A stretch of DNA of 64,000 bases from Paenibacillus sp. V4I3 (GTDB taxonomy: Bacteria; Bacillota; Bacilli; Paenibacillales; NBRC-103111): the NCBI RefSeq assembly GCF_030817215.1, contig NZ_JAUSZA010000001.1, positions 1,132,501 through 1,196,500 of the forward strand. Direction: 5' to 3'. A model generated the notes under the pieces. That model made no database searches. It saw nothing but the letters and a program-made list of their open reading frames with translations, and was not told the origin of the DNA. Of this stretch, positions 8,385 to 17,556 are shown piece by piece (positions within the stretch are counted from its first letter, which is position 1; every line of letters starts with the position of its first letter). Position numbers and translations under genes: made by a program.

Positions 8385-9545
8385 ATGTTGAAGCGGATAA
8401 TTAAAGGTCTGGATGCCATTATTTTGTTGCTGCTGCTCATTTTTATGATTATCAGCATTTTCTGCATCTACAGCGCGACACGAACAGTTCCAGACTTTTC
8501 GCAATCGTATATTAAAATGATGTATTTTTACGGGTTGGGGTTTGTAGTCTTATTTACGATGCTGTTTGTTAACTATAAACTCTTATTGCGGTTTTCGCCG
8601 CTGTACTATTTCATTGGGCTGGTACTGCTAGTCTTATTATTTTTTAAAGGAGATACACTCAACAATGCTCAGGGATGGTTCACTCTTCCTGGTGGGATCA
8701 GCTTTCAGCCGGCAGAGCTTTGTAAGCTCATTTTAATCCTGTTTTTATCGTATTTCCTGTCCAAAAAAGAAGTTGAGACCCTTAGCTTGTTCAAGGAAAT
8801 ACTGCCGATGGGCGTTATTACATTAGTTCCTTTTCTCTTGGTTCTTATGCAGCCGGATCTCGGTAATTCTATCGGATATCTTGTCATTTTCATTGTCGTC
8901 TGTTGGTTCGGCCATATTAACTACAAGCATGCTTTGATCGGCCTAGTCATTATCATAATCGTAAGCGGAAGCTCCCTTTACAGCTATGTAAAATATCATG
9001 AAGAAGTAAAGCAATTCATGGCGTCTAAACATAAAGCGTATTGGTTGGATAGGGTTGACGCCGTCCTTTTGCCAGACCAAGCATCTGAGAAAGCAACCTA
9101 TCACATGAAACAATCGGTCAAAGCAATCGGATCAGGATCCTTAGAAGGAGATGGCTACCTCCATGGAACCTCAGTTCAAAGCGGTCAAGTCCCGTATACC
9201 TATTCAGATTCCATATTCGTTGTAGTGGGAGAAGAATTTGGATTTATAGGATCTTCTGCGTTACTCATACTTTACTTTCTTCTTATTTATCGAATGATCA
9301 CTATCGCGCTGAACATCCGCAGCCAAACAGGCATATACATCATTGGCGGTATTACGGCTATGTTTCTGTTTCAAGTTTTCGAAAATATTGGGATGCTGAT
9401 CGGTATCATGCCGATTACGGGGATCACCCTTCCCTTTATCAGCTATGGAGGCACCTCTTTATTGATCAACATGATATCTATTGGTTTTGTTCTAAGTATA
9501 AAAATCTATGATGATATAGATGTAGAAGATATGAGCATTCATTGA
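8385..9545 (+). CDS. SEDS-family peptidoglycan polymerase, RodA/FtsW type
   Basis: A 386-residue polytopic membrane protein with about ten helices. The long extracellular loop (about residues 205-290) holds the conserved AIGSGSLEGDGYLHGTS block and SDSIFVVVGEEFGFIG, which contains the aspartate position required for glycan polymerisation in this family. The C-terminus has the signature GITLPFISYGGTSLL. RodA (elongation) or a sporulation paralogue is more likely than FtsW, since no division genes or partner penicillin-binding protein are adjacent. The ribosome binding site is weak (AGGGAA about 12 bases upstream). Confidence 0.85.
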   Translation: MLKRIIKGLDAIILLLLLIFMIISIFCIYSATRTVPDFSQSYIKMMYFYGLGFVVLFTMLFVNYKLLLRFSPLYYFIGLVLLVLLFFKGDTLNNAQGWFTLPGGISFQPAELCKLILILFLSYFLSKKEVETLSLFKEILPMGVITLVPFLLVLMQPDLGNSIGYLVIFIVVCWFGHINYKHALIGLVIIIIVSGSSLYSYVKYHEEVKQFMASKHKAYWLDRVDAVLLPDQASEKATYHMKQSVKAIGSGSLEGDGYLHGTSVQSGQVPYTYSDSIFVVVGEEFGFIGSSALLILYFLLIYRMITIALNIRSQTGIYIIGGITAMFLFQVFENIGMLIGIMPITGITLPFISYGGTSLLINMISIGFVLSIKIYDDIDVEDMSIH

Positions 9546-9568
9546 TAAGCCATATCAAATAAGGCGAG

Positions 9569-9838
9569 TCATAATAAAGAGGACACTCCCACGCAGAAGG
9601 TGACCCCAAAACCGAACAAGACAAGAATCCATGCCACTTTATGCTCTGAGAAGCCAGTCACTTCTTCCAAGAGAGGAGTTATGTAAGTAAAAACGGTGAA
9701 CAAGCTTCCGCTTCCCAGAGCGCCCATTAGCAGCATCAGCAGAAGCCTCGGCTGGGTCAACGCACGGAACTGATCGGGAACCGCCCTTTGGTGGCATGGC
9801 CCCCAATCGTTGCTTGCTGCTGACTCATAATAATGAAT
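9569..9838 (-). pseudogene. Remnant of an MFS efflux transporter
   Basis: About 60 residues read leftward match the inside of an AraJ-type major facilitator protein (GSLFTVFTYITPLLEEVTG, then a further helix). The frame has no start signal, no complete set of helices, and hits a stop soon after. A full transporter would be about 390 residues, so this is a decayed fragment. It abuts the 3' end of the monooxygenase gene on the same strand. Confidence 0.65.
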
Positions 9839-9848
9839 TCCAACCTCT

Positions 9849-10844
9849 CTAGATCTCTTTGACAACCTCAGCCACAATTTCATAGGACCTCAAGCGAGCC
9901 TTGTGATCATAAATTTGGCCGGCGATGATCCATTCATCAGCTGCAGTTTGCTCCTGGAGTTTAGCAAGCTTCTCGCGGACGGTGTCTTTACTTCCTACGA
10001 TGGAGAAGCTTAAGGCCTTATGAACGTAAGCTTTCTCTTGAGGACTCCATAGGGACTCCATGCTGTCCACGGGTGGGCTCAGCATGCCAGGACGGCCGCG
10101 CACGATGTTCAGAAATTGCTGGTGCTGCGAAGTCGCCAAATGCTGAGCTTCCTCATCGGTTTCGGCAGCAATAATGTTAACGCCGACCATCGCGTACGGC
10201 TTCTCAAGCGCGCCCGACGGGCGGAACTGACGGCGATACAGATCAAGAGCCGCCAGCAAATAATCCGGAGCGAAGTGGCTGGCGAAAGCGAAAGGAAGCC
10301 CCAGCTGACCAGCCAACTGGGCGCTGAAGTCACTCGATCCGAGCAGCCAGATCGGGATGTCTAGCCCTTCGCCCGGCACGGCGCGCACGCCCGGTACACC
10401 CGTACCTAGCGCCGGGTCGAGATAGCCGCGGAGCTCGCTCAGCTGCTCCGGGAAGTCATGGCCGTCGCTGCCTAAGCCGCGGCGGAGCGCTCTTGCCGCA
10501 GCCTGGTCGGAGCCAGGCGCACGCCCTAAACCAAGATCGATGCGTCCCGGGAACATCGATTCCAGCGTCCCGAACTGCTCGGCGATGACGAGCGGTGCGT
10601 GGTTAGGCAGCATGATGCCGCCGGAGCCCACGCGAATCTTCTCCGTAGCCATAGCGACATACCCGATGACGAGAGATGTGGCGGAGCTGGCAATACCCGG
10701 CATGTTATGATGTTCGGCGAGCCAATATCTATGATAGCCCCACTTTTCAACGTGTCTGGCTAGATCAACGGAACGGTGAAATGAATCTCTTGGCGTACCG
10801 CCAGCAATAACGGGAGCCAAGTCTAAAACGGATATAGGTATCAT
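9849..10844 (-). CDS. Luciferase-like (LLM) flavin-dependent monooxygenase
   Basis: A 331-residue TIM-barrel protein of the bacterial luciferase-like family. Family motifs include [18 protein letters not shown] (about residues 36-53), [19 protein letters not shown] and the arginine-rich [11 protein letters not shown] (about 105). Such enzymes use FMNH2 or F420H2 to oxidise small molecules; the substrate cannot be read from sequence. The start is ATG 10844 behind GGAGGA; the upstream in-frame ATG at 10859 overlaps that site. It is a single gene, with a possible operator at 10873-10885. Confidence 0.85.
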   Translation of the reverse strand: MIPISVLDLAPVIAGGTPRDSFHRSVDLARHVEKWGYHRYWLAEHHNMPGIASSATSLVIGYVAMATEKIRVGSGGIMLPNHAPLVIAEQFGTLESMFPGRIDLGLGRAPGSDQAAARALRRGLGSDGHDFPEQLSELRGYLDPALGTGVPGVRAVPGEGLDIPIWLLGSSDFSAQLAGQLGLPFAFASHFAPDYLLAALDLYRRQFRPSGALEKPYAMVGVNIIAAETDEEAQHLATSQHQQFLNIVRGRPGMLSPPVDSMESLWSPQEKAYVHKALSFSIVGSKDTVREKLAKLQEQTAADEWIIAGQIYDHKARLRSYEIVAEVVKEI

Positions 10845-11336
10845 TGAATAGTCCTCCATTTTTTATATATACTACTATACCAGTATTAAGTAAGGTGCGC
10901 ATAAATGGGTCAAGCTAGGATACCTCCTGCGACCAGAAATCAATGTTCATTATTTGTTCACTTAGACTTACCTATTTGTCTACAGAAATTTCTTTATAAA
11001 ATAAACATAATTATTACATATATGGAAACAATTATTTAAGAAATATTTGCAGAAAAAGGCATATGAAAATCCGTATGAGATACCTCTTTTTATGGGAAAA
11101 TAAGGATTAGGTTGCCATTCGCAGGATGATTTTTGGGCTGTGTAGAATAGTAAAAATATAGCCTAATGCACATATGACTTATATTGCATTTTACAAAAAG
11201 CGTTCTGGAACTTATGATGAGAGGGCAATGTAACATTTCTTCTCTTATAATGGAAACTTAATTGAATTCCCAACGTACTACATCAGGTGGCATAAATCAG
11301 TCCGGTATGAAACGGAGAGAAGGAGCTTTAATTAGA
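10845..11336. other. Intergenic region between monooxygenase and des
   Basis: An AT-rich gap of 492 bases between divergent genes. On the minus side, TACT-N5-AGTA at 10873-10885 sits just upstream of the monooxygenase start and could be an operator. On the plus side, TATAAT at 11246-11251 is a good -10 without a recognisable -35, as expected for an activator-dependent des promoter. Short in-frame ATGs at 11262 and 11307 exist but lack better translation signals. Nothing else is evident. Confidence 0.5.
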
Positions 11337-12371
11337 ATGAGTCAACAAAACAAAGGTGGGTGGCGGTCTGACATCGCGCCTTACGAAAGACCACATATCA
11401 AGCACAGTGTGTGGCAAATCATCAATACATTAGGACCCTTTTTTATGCTTTGGTATTTCGCCTTCCTAAGTCTTTCGGTTTCTATCTGGCTTACGTTCGT
11501 GTTAGACATTATTGCAGCAGGATTCCTGATTCGAATCTTTATTATTTTCCATGATTGCTGCCACAAATCTTTTTTCAAAAATAAATTCGCGAATGAAATT
11601 GTTGGTACATTAACAGGCATTTTGACGTTTGTCCCTTATCATCAGTGGCGTCATACCCACTCCGTCCATCATGCATCCAGCGGTAATTTGGATCGTAGAG
11701 GTGTCGGCGATATATGGACACTAACGGTTGACGAATATATGGCATCTTCTCCGCTTAGAAGACTCTATTATCGGGTTTACAGAAATCCGATTGTGATGTT
11801 TATTGTCGGACCCATTTTCATCTTTTTGATTGATTACCGTTTTAACCGCAAACGCGCAGGAATGAAAGAACGCATCAATACGTACATCACGAACTTGGGT
11901 ATTATTGGAAGTATTGTACTGCTTTGCTGGGGTATGGGTTGGCAATCATTCCTCCTAGTCCAAGGTCCGATGTTTTTAATTTCAGGTATGGCTGGGATAT
12001 GGCTTTTCTACGTTCAACACAATTATGAAGACTCGTACTATGAGAATGACGGAGAATGGGATTATATGAAGGCGGCTATGCATGGAAGCTCTTTCTACAA
12101 ATTGCCTAGAATTCTGCACTGGATCACAGGTAATATCGGATTTCACCATATTCATCATCTGAGCCCGCGAGTTCCTAATTACTATTTGGAAAAGGTTCAT
12201 AACAAGAACGCTGAGCTTCGCAAAGTGCAGACGATTACACTGAAGACAAGCTTGGAATCCCTTAAGTTCCGTATTTGGAACGAGGAAACGAAGAAATTCA
12301 TACAGTTCAAAGATCTCAAGCCTTTCAAGTCGAAAAGAATAATCGAGACGCTCAAAACGAAGGCGGAGTAA
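11337..12371 (+). CDS. des: Acyl-lipid desaturase Des
   Basis: A 344-residue membrane di-iron fatty acid desaturase. All three histidine boxes are present: HDCCH (about residue 72), HTHSVHH (about 105) and HIHH (about 271). It resembles B. subtilis Des (352 residues) along its whole length, including the GNLDRRGVGDIW and SFYKLPRIL segments. Des introduces a double bond into membrane phospholipid acyl chains to restore fluidity in the cold, using ferredoxin or flavodoxin as electron donor. ATG 11337 is preferred (AAGGAG at 11320-11325). The DesK/DesR genes that usually control and adjoin des are not here. Confidence 0.92.
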   Translation: MSQQNKGGWRSDIAPYERPHIKHSVWQIINTLGPFFMLWYFAFLSLSVSIWLTFVLDIIAAGFLIRIFIIFHDCCHKSFFKNKFANEIVGTLTGILTFVPYHQWRHTHSVHHASSGNLDRRGVGDIWTLTVDEYMASSPLRRLYYRVYRNPIVMFIVGPIFIFLIDYRFNRKRAGMKERINTYITNLGIIGSIVLLCWGMGWQSFLLVQGPMFLISGMAGIWLFYVQHNYEDSYYENDGEWDYMKAAMHGSSFYKLPRILHWITGNIGFHHIHHLSPRVPNYYLEKVHNKNAELRKVQTITLKTSLESLKFRIWNEETKKFIQFKDLKPFKSKRIIETLKTKAE

Positions 12372-12381
12372 CGCTTAAATA

Positions 12382-12430
12382 AGAGCCGATGGCCTCAAGT
12401 AGCATGCTGCTTAGGTTGTCGGCTTTTTCT
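12382..12430 (+). terminator. Terminator after des
   Basis: GCCGA pairs with TCGGC, with an inner AAGTAGC/GCTGCTT stem, followed by T5. Confidence 0.8.
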
Positions 12431-12444
12431 CTTCGATTTTATAC

Positions 12445-12507
12445 TTGCAAAAAAGGAAGTACGCAGTTATAATCATTCCATTACGACAAAAAGTGAACGG
12501 GTGTTTA
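12445..12507 (+). promoter_or_regulatory. Promoter and operator of the TetR gene
   Basis: TTGCAA (12445-12450), a 17-base spacer and TATAAT (12468-12473) form a strong sigma-A promoter. The sequence TGAACGGGTGTTTA (12494-12507) downstream is an imperfect palindrome of the form TNAAC-N4-GTTNA. A matching copy precedes the MMPL gene at 13157-13170, so both are probably bound by the TetR protein encoded between them. Confidence 0.65.
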
Positions 12508-12511
12508 TTAT

Positions 12512-13138
12512 ATGCAGGTTTTAAAAGATGACGTAAAAAAGAGTATCCGCCAAGCGGCATTGTCCGAATTCAAGAAACATGGTTATATGAAAGCTTCTAT
12601 ACGGCATATTGCAGATGCTGCGGGTATTACACCAGGCAACATTTATCGATATTTTAAAAACAAAGAAGACCTATTCTATGAGCTGATTCAACCCGTCTAT
12701 GAGCAGCTTGCTGCTTACACCCTTGAGATCAAGAATGAGGTTGATTTCAAATTGTGCAAGGAAACTGCTGATCATCTCGTTATTTTGCGTAAAATTGATG
12801 CGACGATTTTGCAGCTTTTCAAGCAATCAAGTGTTGAGCTGACCATCCTCCTAAATCTGAGTGAAGGCTCACGCTACGAAACTGTGAAAGAGGAACTCAT
12901 TATTTTGGTGTACCAAATTTTGGAGAACGTGTTCGCCACCACGAAAGAAACGCCGGCCCCGCTCGAAGTAAATGAGCAGCAATCTGCACGGATGCTAGCT
13001 GTTACGCTTATTGAAGGAATGAGCCTTATTCTGCGCGATTATGAGGATGGCGATACGATTAAAGTGCTGGTTGATGAGCTGTTGTACCTGTATTCTGCGG
13101 GTATTTCAGAAAAAATAAAGACTCAAGGACTGTGCTAA
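12512..13138 (+). CDS. TetR/AcrR-family repressor
   Basis: A 208-residue regulator with the TetR DNA-binding domain at residues 8-55 (ASIRHIADAAGITPGNIYRY, then FKNKEDLF), followed by a helical ligand-binding domain without recognisable ligand motifs. It is transcribed just upstream of an MMPL exporter and shares an operator-like motif with it, so it most likely represses itself and that exporter until an inducer binds. The inducer is unknown. Confidence 0.85.
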   Translation: MQVLKDDVKKSIRQAALSEFKKHGYMKASIRHIADAAGITPGNIYRYFKNKEDLFYELIQPVYEQLAAYTLEIKNEVDFKLCKETADHLVILRKIDATILQLFKQSSVELTILLNLSEGSRYETVKEELIILVYQILENVFATTKETPAPLEVNEQQSARMLAVTLIEGMSLILRDYEDGDTIKVLVDELLYLYSAGISEKIKTQGLC

Positions 13139-13156
13139 AATTTTTTAGCTCAAAAA

Positions 13157-13170
13157 TGAACGCTTGTTTA
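13157..13170 (+). promoter_or_regulatory. Putative TetR operator before the MMPL gene
   Basis: TGAACGCTTGTTTA differs from the copy at 12494-12507 at only two central positions and keeps the TNAAC-N4-GTTNA palindrome. It lies 36 bases before the MMPL start codon. Confidence 0.55.
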
Positions 13171-13205
13171 CTAACGTTTTGTAAATCGGAGGAGGAATTA
13201 GAGAG

Positions 13206-16200
13206 ATGAACAAAATTATTAAATGGCGCTGGACGATTGTCGCCTTGTGGCTGGTAGCCACCGTAGTTCTCACGGTTTTTCAACCCGATGTGAATGCTAT
13301 TTTAGGACTCAGGGGCCAAGATCCGCTGCCAAAGGACAGTCCGTCCAAGGTCGCTACATCCATTTTGAATAAAATGAATGGGGTTGAGGGAACTAGCGAT
13401 ATCATCGTGTTCCACAACCCGAATAAACTGTCTGATGCTGACATGAAGCAGATCGAGTCAGGTATTGCGAGTATGAAGGACCATCAAGCGGAGCTTGGGT
13501 TTGATCAATTGCTTGATCCGTTCTCACTGCCTGACGCGAAGTCTTCGCTTATTTCGGAGGATCAGACTACGTTAATGGCGAATTTTAGTTTGGATAAAAG
13601 AGGACGTCATGTCGATGAGATTCAGCAGGAGTTTGAGGCTGTTTTGAAAGAAGTGAACGTGGATTACTACCTCTCAGGTGAGGACTTCATTCAGAACGAT
13701 TACATCAAAGCATCCGAATCGGGTGTGGCAAAAAGTGCGGCGTTAACGGTTATCTTCATCCTAGCGGTGCTAGTCATTATGTTCCGTTCCGTTGTTATTC
13801 CGATTGTCTCGCTGCTTGCTGTGGGTATTTCCTACTTGTGCTCCATGGGGATTGCCGCGCAGCTTATTGATAAGTTTGAGTTTCCAGTGACAAGTGTCAC
13901 GGAGATGCTGTTAATTTTGATTCTTTTCGGCATTGGAACTGACTATAACATCCTACTGTTCAATCGGTTTAAAGAAGAGTTATCCCACGGTCTGTCCGTG
14001 GATGAAGCGATTATTGTGACGTATAAAACGGCTGGGAAAACGATTTTTTATAGTATTTTGACTGTGTTTATTGCTTTCGCGAGCTTGACCTTCTCGGATT
14101 TTGGTATTTATAAATCAGGCAATGTGGTGGCTATTGGTACCGCGGTGCTCTTGCTTGAAATTATGACGGTGACTCCTTTCCTCATGAAAGTACTAGGAAA
14201 TAAGCTGTATTGGCCTTCCAAGTGTGCAACTGGGCATAAGGAAAGTAAATTTTGGGCGAGCTTGACGGCTATTGCGGTGAAAAGACCAGTGATCACAACG
14301 CTGCTTATACTGATTGTGATGATTCCGATTGCCCTTTCCAACCATCAGAAATTGTCTTTTGACCAGTTGAAAGAGTTAGGGAATGATCATGAATCCACCA
14401 AAGGATTCAGCCTTGTAGCGGATCATTTTAGCCGAGGCCAAGCGCTCCCGACCATGGTCGTGATAGAGAATGAGAAAGCACTTGGTAATAATGACGGATT
14501 AGCCGCAATTGATAAGCTAACGGACAAATTGAAGAGTGTTCCGGGCGTGGATAAGGTATCCAGTGTTACACAGCCGCAGTCGAAGCCGATTGATAACTTC
14601 TATATTTCGACCCAAACGTCGACCGTCGCAGAAGGAATTACCGCTTCGCAGAAAGGCGTAAATCAAATACAAGATGGTTTGCAATTGATGCAGAGCAAAT
14701 TGGTCAGTCCAGATTTATCCGGCACTGATCAGTTAGTGGCCGGAACGGGCAAAGTCCAGGATGGCTACAGCCAGATTACTGTTGCGCTGGGGCAAGTATC
14801 GAAGGGGATTGCGCAGGGTGCTGACGGCGCTGGGGAGCTAACTGCGGGCATTGCGAGTCTAAAGGATGGCATGATGCAAGTCGATGCTAATACGTCGAAG
14901 TTTAGCAGTGGACTTACGCAGCTGCAGCAGGGTTACAGTGCTTTATCTGACGGTTATCGTCAGATTGAAGGGAAGCTTCCTGGCATTCAGCAGGGGCTGA
15001 CTGGGATGAATGGGCTTATTGGTGGGCTAGGCGAAAAGTACAGCCAGTTGAAGGCAGATGCCGATTACACGAAGCTGAAGCAAACGGGTGAGGGCTTGGA
15101 AACAGGACTCGCCCAGCTGAACGGCGGGCTGAAGGAGCTTGGCGCGAATGCCGCCAAGTTGAATGGCTCTTTCGTTGAGGCTGCTGCGGGACTTACGCAG
15201 ATTAACGGTGCGCAGGCGCAGCTTGCTGCGGGATTGGCTTCTCTGCAGAGCGGCTCGGAGGCGCTCGCGAAAGGGCTGAAGCAAGGCAGCGCGGGCAGTC
15301 AAGAGATTGCCACGAACATGGCGAAGCTGAATGACGCGCTGGGCAGCGTCAAGGACGGGCAGCAGAAGCTGAACGAGGGCTTGTCGGGCTTGGCTGGCGG
15401 CATGAGCCAGCTGAAGGAAGGCCTCGGTCAAAGCGGTAACGGACTGGGCGATGTGTCCGAAGGGCTCGGCAAAACGAGCCAGTTCCTGACGCAGCTGAAC
15501 AGTTCGAAGACGTTCTTTATACCGAAAGAAGCACTAACGAGCGCGGATTTCGGCAAATCGCTGGACAGCTTCATGTCCAAAGATCGCAAGAGTACGAAAC
15601 TCATCGTCATTCTGAAGGATGACCCATACTCGTCAGCGGCTATGGACACCATTGAGGGGATTAACGCCGAGTTAGCGTCTAGTTTGAAAGGCACGGTGCT
15701 GGAGAAAGCGAAAGTCGGCGCCGCGGGACCAAGTTCCACGACCTATGACACGAACAAAGCACAGCTGAAATCGTTCAACAGCACAGCGATCATCGTGATT
15801 ATTGGTGTATTTATTGTCCTGTTGTTCGTAATTCGCTCCTTCTGGCCAGCAGTCTATATCATCGTCTCCTTAGTGATCTCGTACTATGTAGCCATGACCG
15901 CTACCAATATCGTTACAGATAAAATCATCGGTGCAGACGGTGTTTCATCTTTCGTACCGTTCTTCTCCTTCATCATCATCATCGCAGTCGGTGTCGATTA
16001 CAGCATCTTCTTGATGATGCGATATAAAGAACTGGGCGAGTTATCGCCGTCTAAGGCGATTGTTCAAGCCGCTAAGCACATCGGCGGCGTGGTGATCTCC
16101 GCTATGGTGATCCTCGGCGGTACCTTCGCGACGTTGGTTCCATCAGGTCTAGTTTTGCTGATTGAGCTAGCCGTTGCCGTGATCGTTGGGCTCGTCGTGC

Positions 16201-16316
16201 TTTGCTTTATTTTGCTGCCGATGCTGCTGCCGGCTTTGCTCGCTATACCTGAGGCACTGCGGATGAAGCCCAAGTCAGAAGCTAGGCAAGTGTCCACTGA
16301 GAGTAGAACCGCTTGA
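13206..16316 (+). CDS. MMPL/RND-family membrane transporter (YdgH/YdfJ-like)
   Basis: A 1036-residue transporter with two RND-like halves. The first helical block holds FGIGTDYNILLFNRFKEEL (about residues 240-258); the second holds VGVDYSIFLMMRYKE (about 930). The aspartates in GTDY and GVDY are the likely proton-relay residues. Between the halves is a long extracytoplasmic insert (about residues 480-770) of tandem heptad-like units rich in Gly-Leu, Gln and Ser, predicted to form a coiled coil. Such proteins export lipids or hydrophobic compounds. Expression is probably controlled by the upstream TetR protein. RBS GGAGGAGG is at 13187-13194. Confidence 0.88.
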   Translation: MNKIIKWRWTIVALWLVATVVLTVFQPDVNAILGLRGQDPLPKDSPSKVATSILNKMNGVEGTSDIIVFHNPNKLSDADMKQIESGIASMKDHQAELGFDQLLDPFSLPDAKSSLISEDQTTLMANFSLDKRGRHVDEIQQEFEAVLKEVNVDYYLSGEDFIQNDYIKASESGVAKSAALTVIFILAVLVIMFRSVVIPIVSLLAVGISYLCSMGIAAQLIDKFEFPVTSVTEMLLILILFGIGTDYNILLFNRFKEELSHGLSVDEAIIVTYKTAGKTIFYSILTVFIAFASLTFSDFGIYKSGNVVAIGTAVLLLEIMTVTPFLMKVLGNKLYWPSKCATGHKESKFWASLTAIAVKRPVITTLLILIVMIPIALSNHQKLSFDQLKELGNDHESTKGFSLVADHFSRGQALPTMVVIENEKALGNNDGLAAIDKLTDKLKSVPGVDKVSSVTQPQSKPIDNFYISTQTSTVAEGITASQKGVNQIQDGLQLMQSKLVSPDLSGTDQLVAGTGKVQDGYSQITVALGQVSKGIAQGADGAGELTAGIASLKDGMMQVDANTSKFSSGLTQLQQGYSALSDGYRQIEGKLPGIQQGLTGMNGLIGGLGEKYSQLKADADYTKLKQTGEGLETGLAQLNGGLKELGANAAKLNGSFVEAAAGLTQINGAQAQLAAGLASLQSGSEALAKGLKQGSAGSQEIATNMAKLNDALGSVKDGQQKLNEGLSGLAGGMSQLKEGLGQSGNGLGDVSEGLGKTSQFLTQLNSSKTFFIPKEALTSADFGKSLDSFMSKDRKSTKLIVILKDDPYSSAAMDTIEGINAELASSLKGTVLEKAKVGAAGPSSTTYDTNKAQLKSFNSTAIIVIIGVFIVLLFVIRSFWPAVYIIVSLVISYYVAMTATNIVTDKIIGADGVSSFVPFFSFIIIIAVGVDYSIFLMMRYKELGELSPSKAIVQAAKHIGGVVISAMVILGGTFATLVPSGLVLLIELAVAVIVGLVVLCFILLPMLLPALLAIPEALRMKPKSEARQVSTESRTA

Positions 16317-16340
16317 GGATGAAGTGAATGGATTGATTGG

Positions 16341-16373
16341 GCGCCTCCCACATTTGTGGGTGGCGCTTTTTGT
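16341..16373 (+). terminator. Terminator after the MMPL gene
   Basis: GCGCCTCCCACA pairs with TGTGGGTGGCGC around a 3-base loop, followed by T5: a very strong intrinsic terminator. Confidence 0.92.
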
Positions 16374-16508
16374 TGTGTTGTGAATGTGATGATATTGAGC
16401 AGCAGCCCGACGGTAACGATGAAAAACACACTTACGAGCAGGAAAATTCACATCGCCGCACTTCCCCCACCTAAAAAAAACACAAGTGAGTGAAAAGACA
16501 ATCCATTG

Positions 16509-16522
16509 TTGCAAGCGCTTTA
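16509..16522 (+). promoter_or_regulatory. Possible catabolite-responsive (cre) site
   Basis: TTGCAAGCGCTTTA contains the palindromic AAGCGCTT core and matches the first 13 positions of the 16-base cre consensus. It lies 54 bases before the permease gene, where CcpA could repress the operon in the presence of glucose. The right end of the consensus is poorly matched. Confidence 0.45.
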
Positions 16523-16575
16523 GCAGGGTACGATGTAGGTATAACATCAGCGAAGAATAGTGAGGGGGGCCAAGA

Positions 16576-17538
16576 ATGGCGGTCAACGCACAAACGGTAA
16601 AAAAGATGAATCAGCGCTCGCAGGTACGTAAAGGTAGATCCTTTCTGCGAACGTTCTGGAAGTATAAGGCGCTATATTTGATATCGCTGCCGGGGATTTT
16701 GTATTTTATTGTTTTCAAGTATGTGCCCTTGTTAGGTTCAGTCATTGCTTTTCAAGATTACAACATTTTTGATGGCTTCACGGGGAGTGAATGGGTTGGG
16801 TTCGATCATTTTACTCGGATGTTTGCCCATTATGACTTCCTCAAGATTTTGAAAAATACGATTCTGATCGGTATTTACGATTTGGTACTGGCTTTTCCGG
16901 CGCCAATCATACTTGCTTTGCTGCTTAATGAGCTGCGCGTTGTCGTGTACAAGCGGTTACTTCAAACCGTTGTTTACATGCCTCACTTCTTATCGTGGGT
17001 TATTGTGAGCGGGATTGCGATTGGCATTCTTTCTCCTTCAACGGGGGCTTTGAACCATTTCATCACTTGGCTAGGTTTCGAGCCGATTTATTTCATGGGT
17101 GAAGAGTCATGGATTCGTACAGTGCTCATTTCTTCGGGTATTTGGCGGGATTCCGGCTACGGCACGATCATTTATTTGGCCGCATTGGCAGGAATTAACC
17201 CGGATCTGTATGAAGCTTCTGAGGTGGACGGCGCGAACCGCTGGAGACAAACCATTTCAATTACGCTCCCGTCACTTCTACCAACCATTATGATTTTGTT
17301 CCTCCTTCATATCGGTAAATTTTTGGACTTTGGTTTCGAACGTGTTTACGTATTCCTGAACCCGCTTAATAAAGAAAATGGTGAAATTCTAGACACGTAT
17401 ATCTACACTGCGGGGTTGTTAGGTCAGCAATTTAGCTACACGACCGCGATAGGACTTTTCAAAGCACTAGTTGGCGTGATTTTTATAGTTACTGGCAATA
17501 TTTTAAGCAAAAAAACAACGGGTGAAGGCTTGTACTAA
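16576..17538 (+). CDS. Sugar ABC transporter permease, LplB family (importer 1)
   Basis: A 320-residue permease with six membrane helices and the binding-protein-dependent transport EAA loop at about residues 213-232 (YEASEVDGANRW), which contacts the ATPase. N-terminal features (FLISLPG-like segment, FKYVPLLGSVIAFQDY) are typical of the LplB/YteP group that imports oligosaccharides of plant or uronic-acid polymers. The ribosome binding site is GAGGGGGG. It forms an operon with the next permease and a lipoprotein gene. No ATPase gene is present, so a shared MsmX-type ATPase is expected. Confidence 0.9.
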   Translation: MAVNAQTVKKMNQRSQVRKGRSFLRTFWKYKALYLISLPGILYFIVFKYVPLLGSVIAFQDYNIFDGFTGSEWVGFDHFTRMFAHYDFLKILKNTILIGIYDLVLAFPAPIILALLLNELRVVVYKRLLQTVVYMPHFLSWVIVSGIAIGILSPSTGALNHFITWLGFEPIYFMGEESWIRTVLISSGIWRDSGYGTIIYLAALAGINPDLYEASEVDGANRWRQTISITLPSLLPTIMILFLLHIGKFLDFGFERVYVFLNPLNKENGEILDTYIYTAGLLGQQFSYTTAIGLFKALVGVIFIVTGNILSKKTTGEGLY

Positions 17539-17556
17539 GACGGAGGTGAACGCTTT

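Noticed and set aside
9541..9557. TTGATA/TATCAA hairpin as terminator of the RodA-like gene
   Set aside because: Only six AT-rich pairs and no T-run follow, so it is too weak to call.
10873..10885. YodB/HxlR-type operator (TACT-N5-AGTA) before the monooxygenase gene
   Set aside because: The spacing differs from the sites I know for this family and no HxlR-type regulator is nearby; kept only as a note in the intergenic entry.
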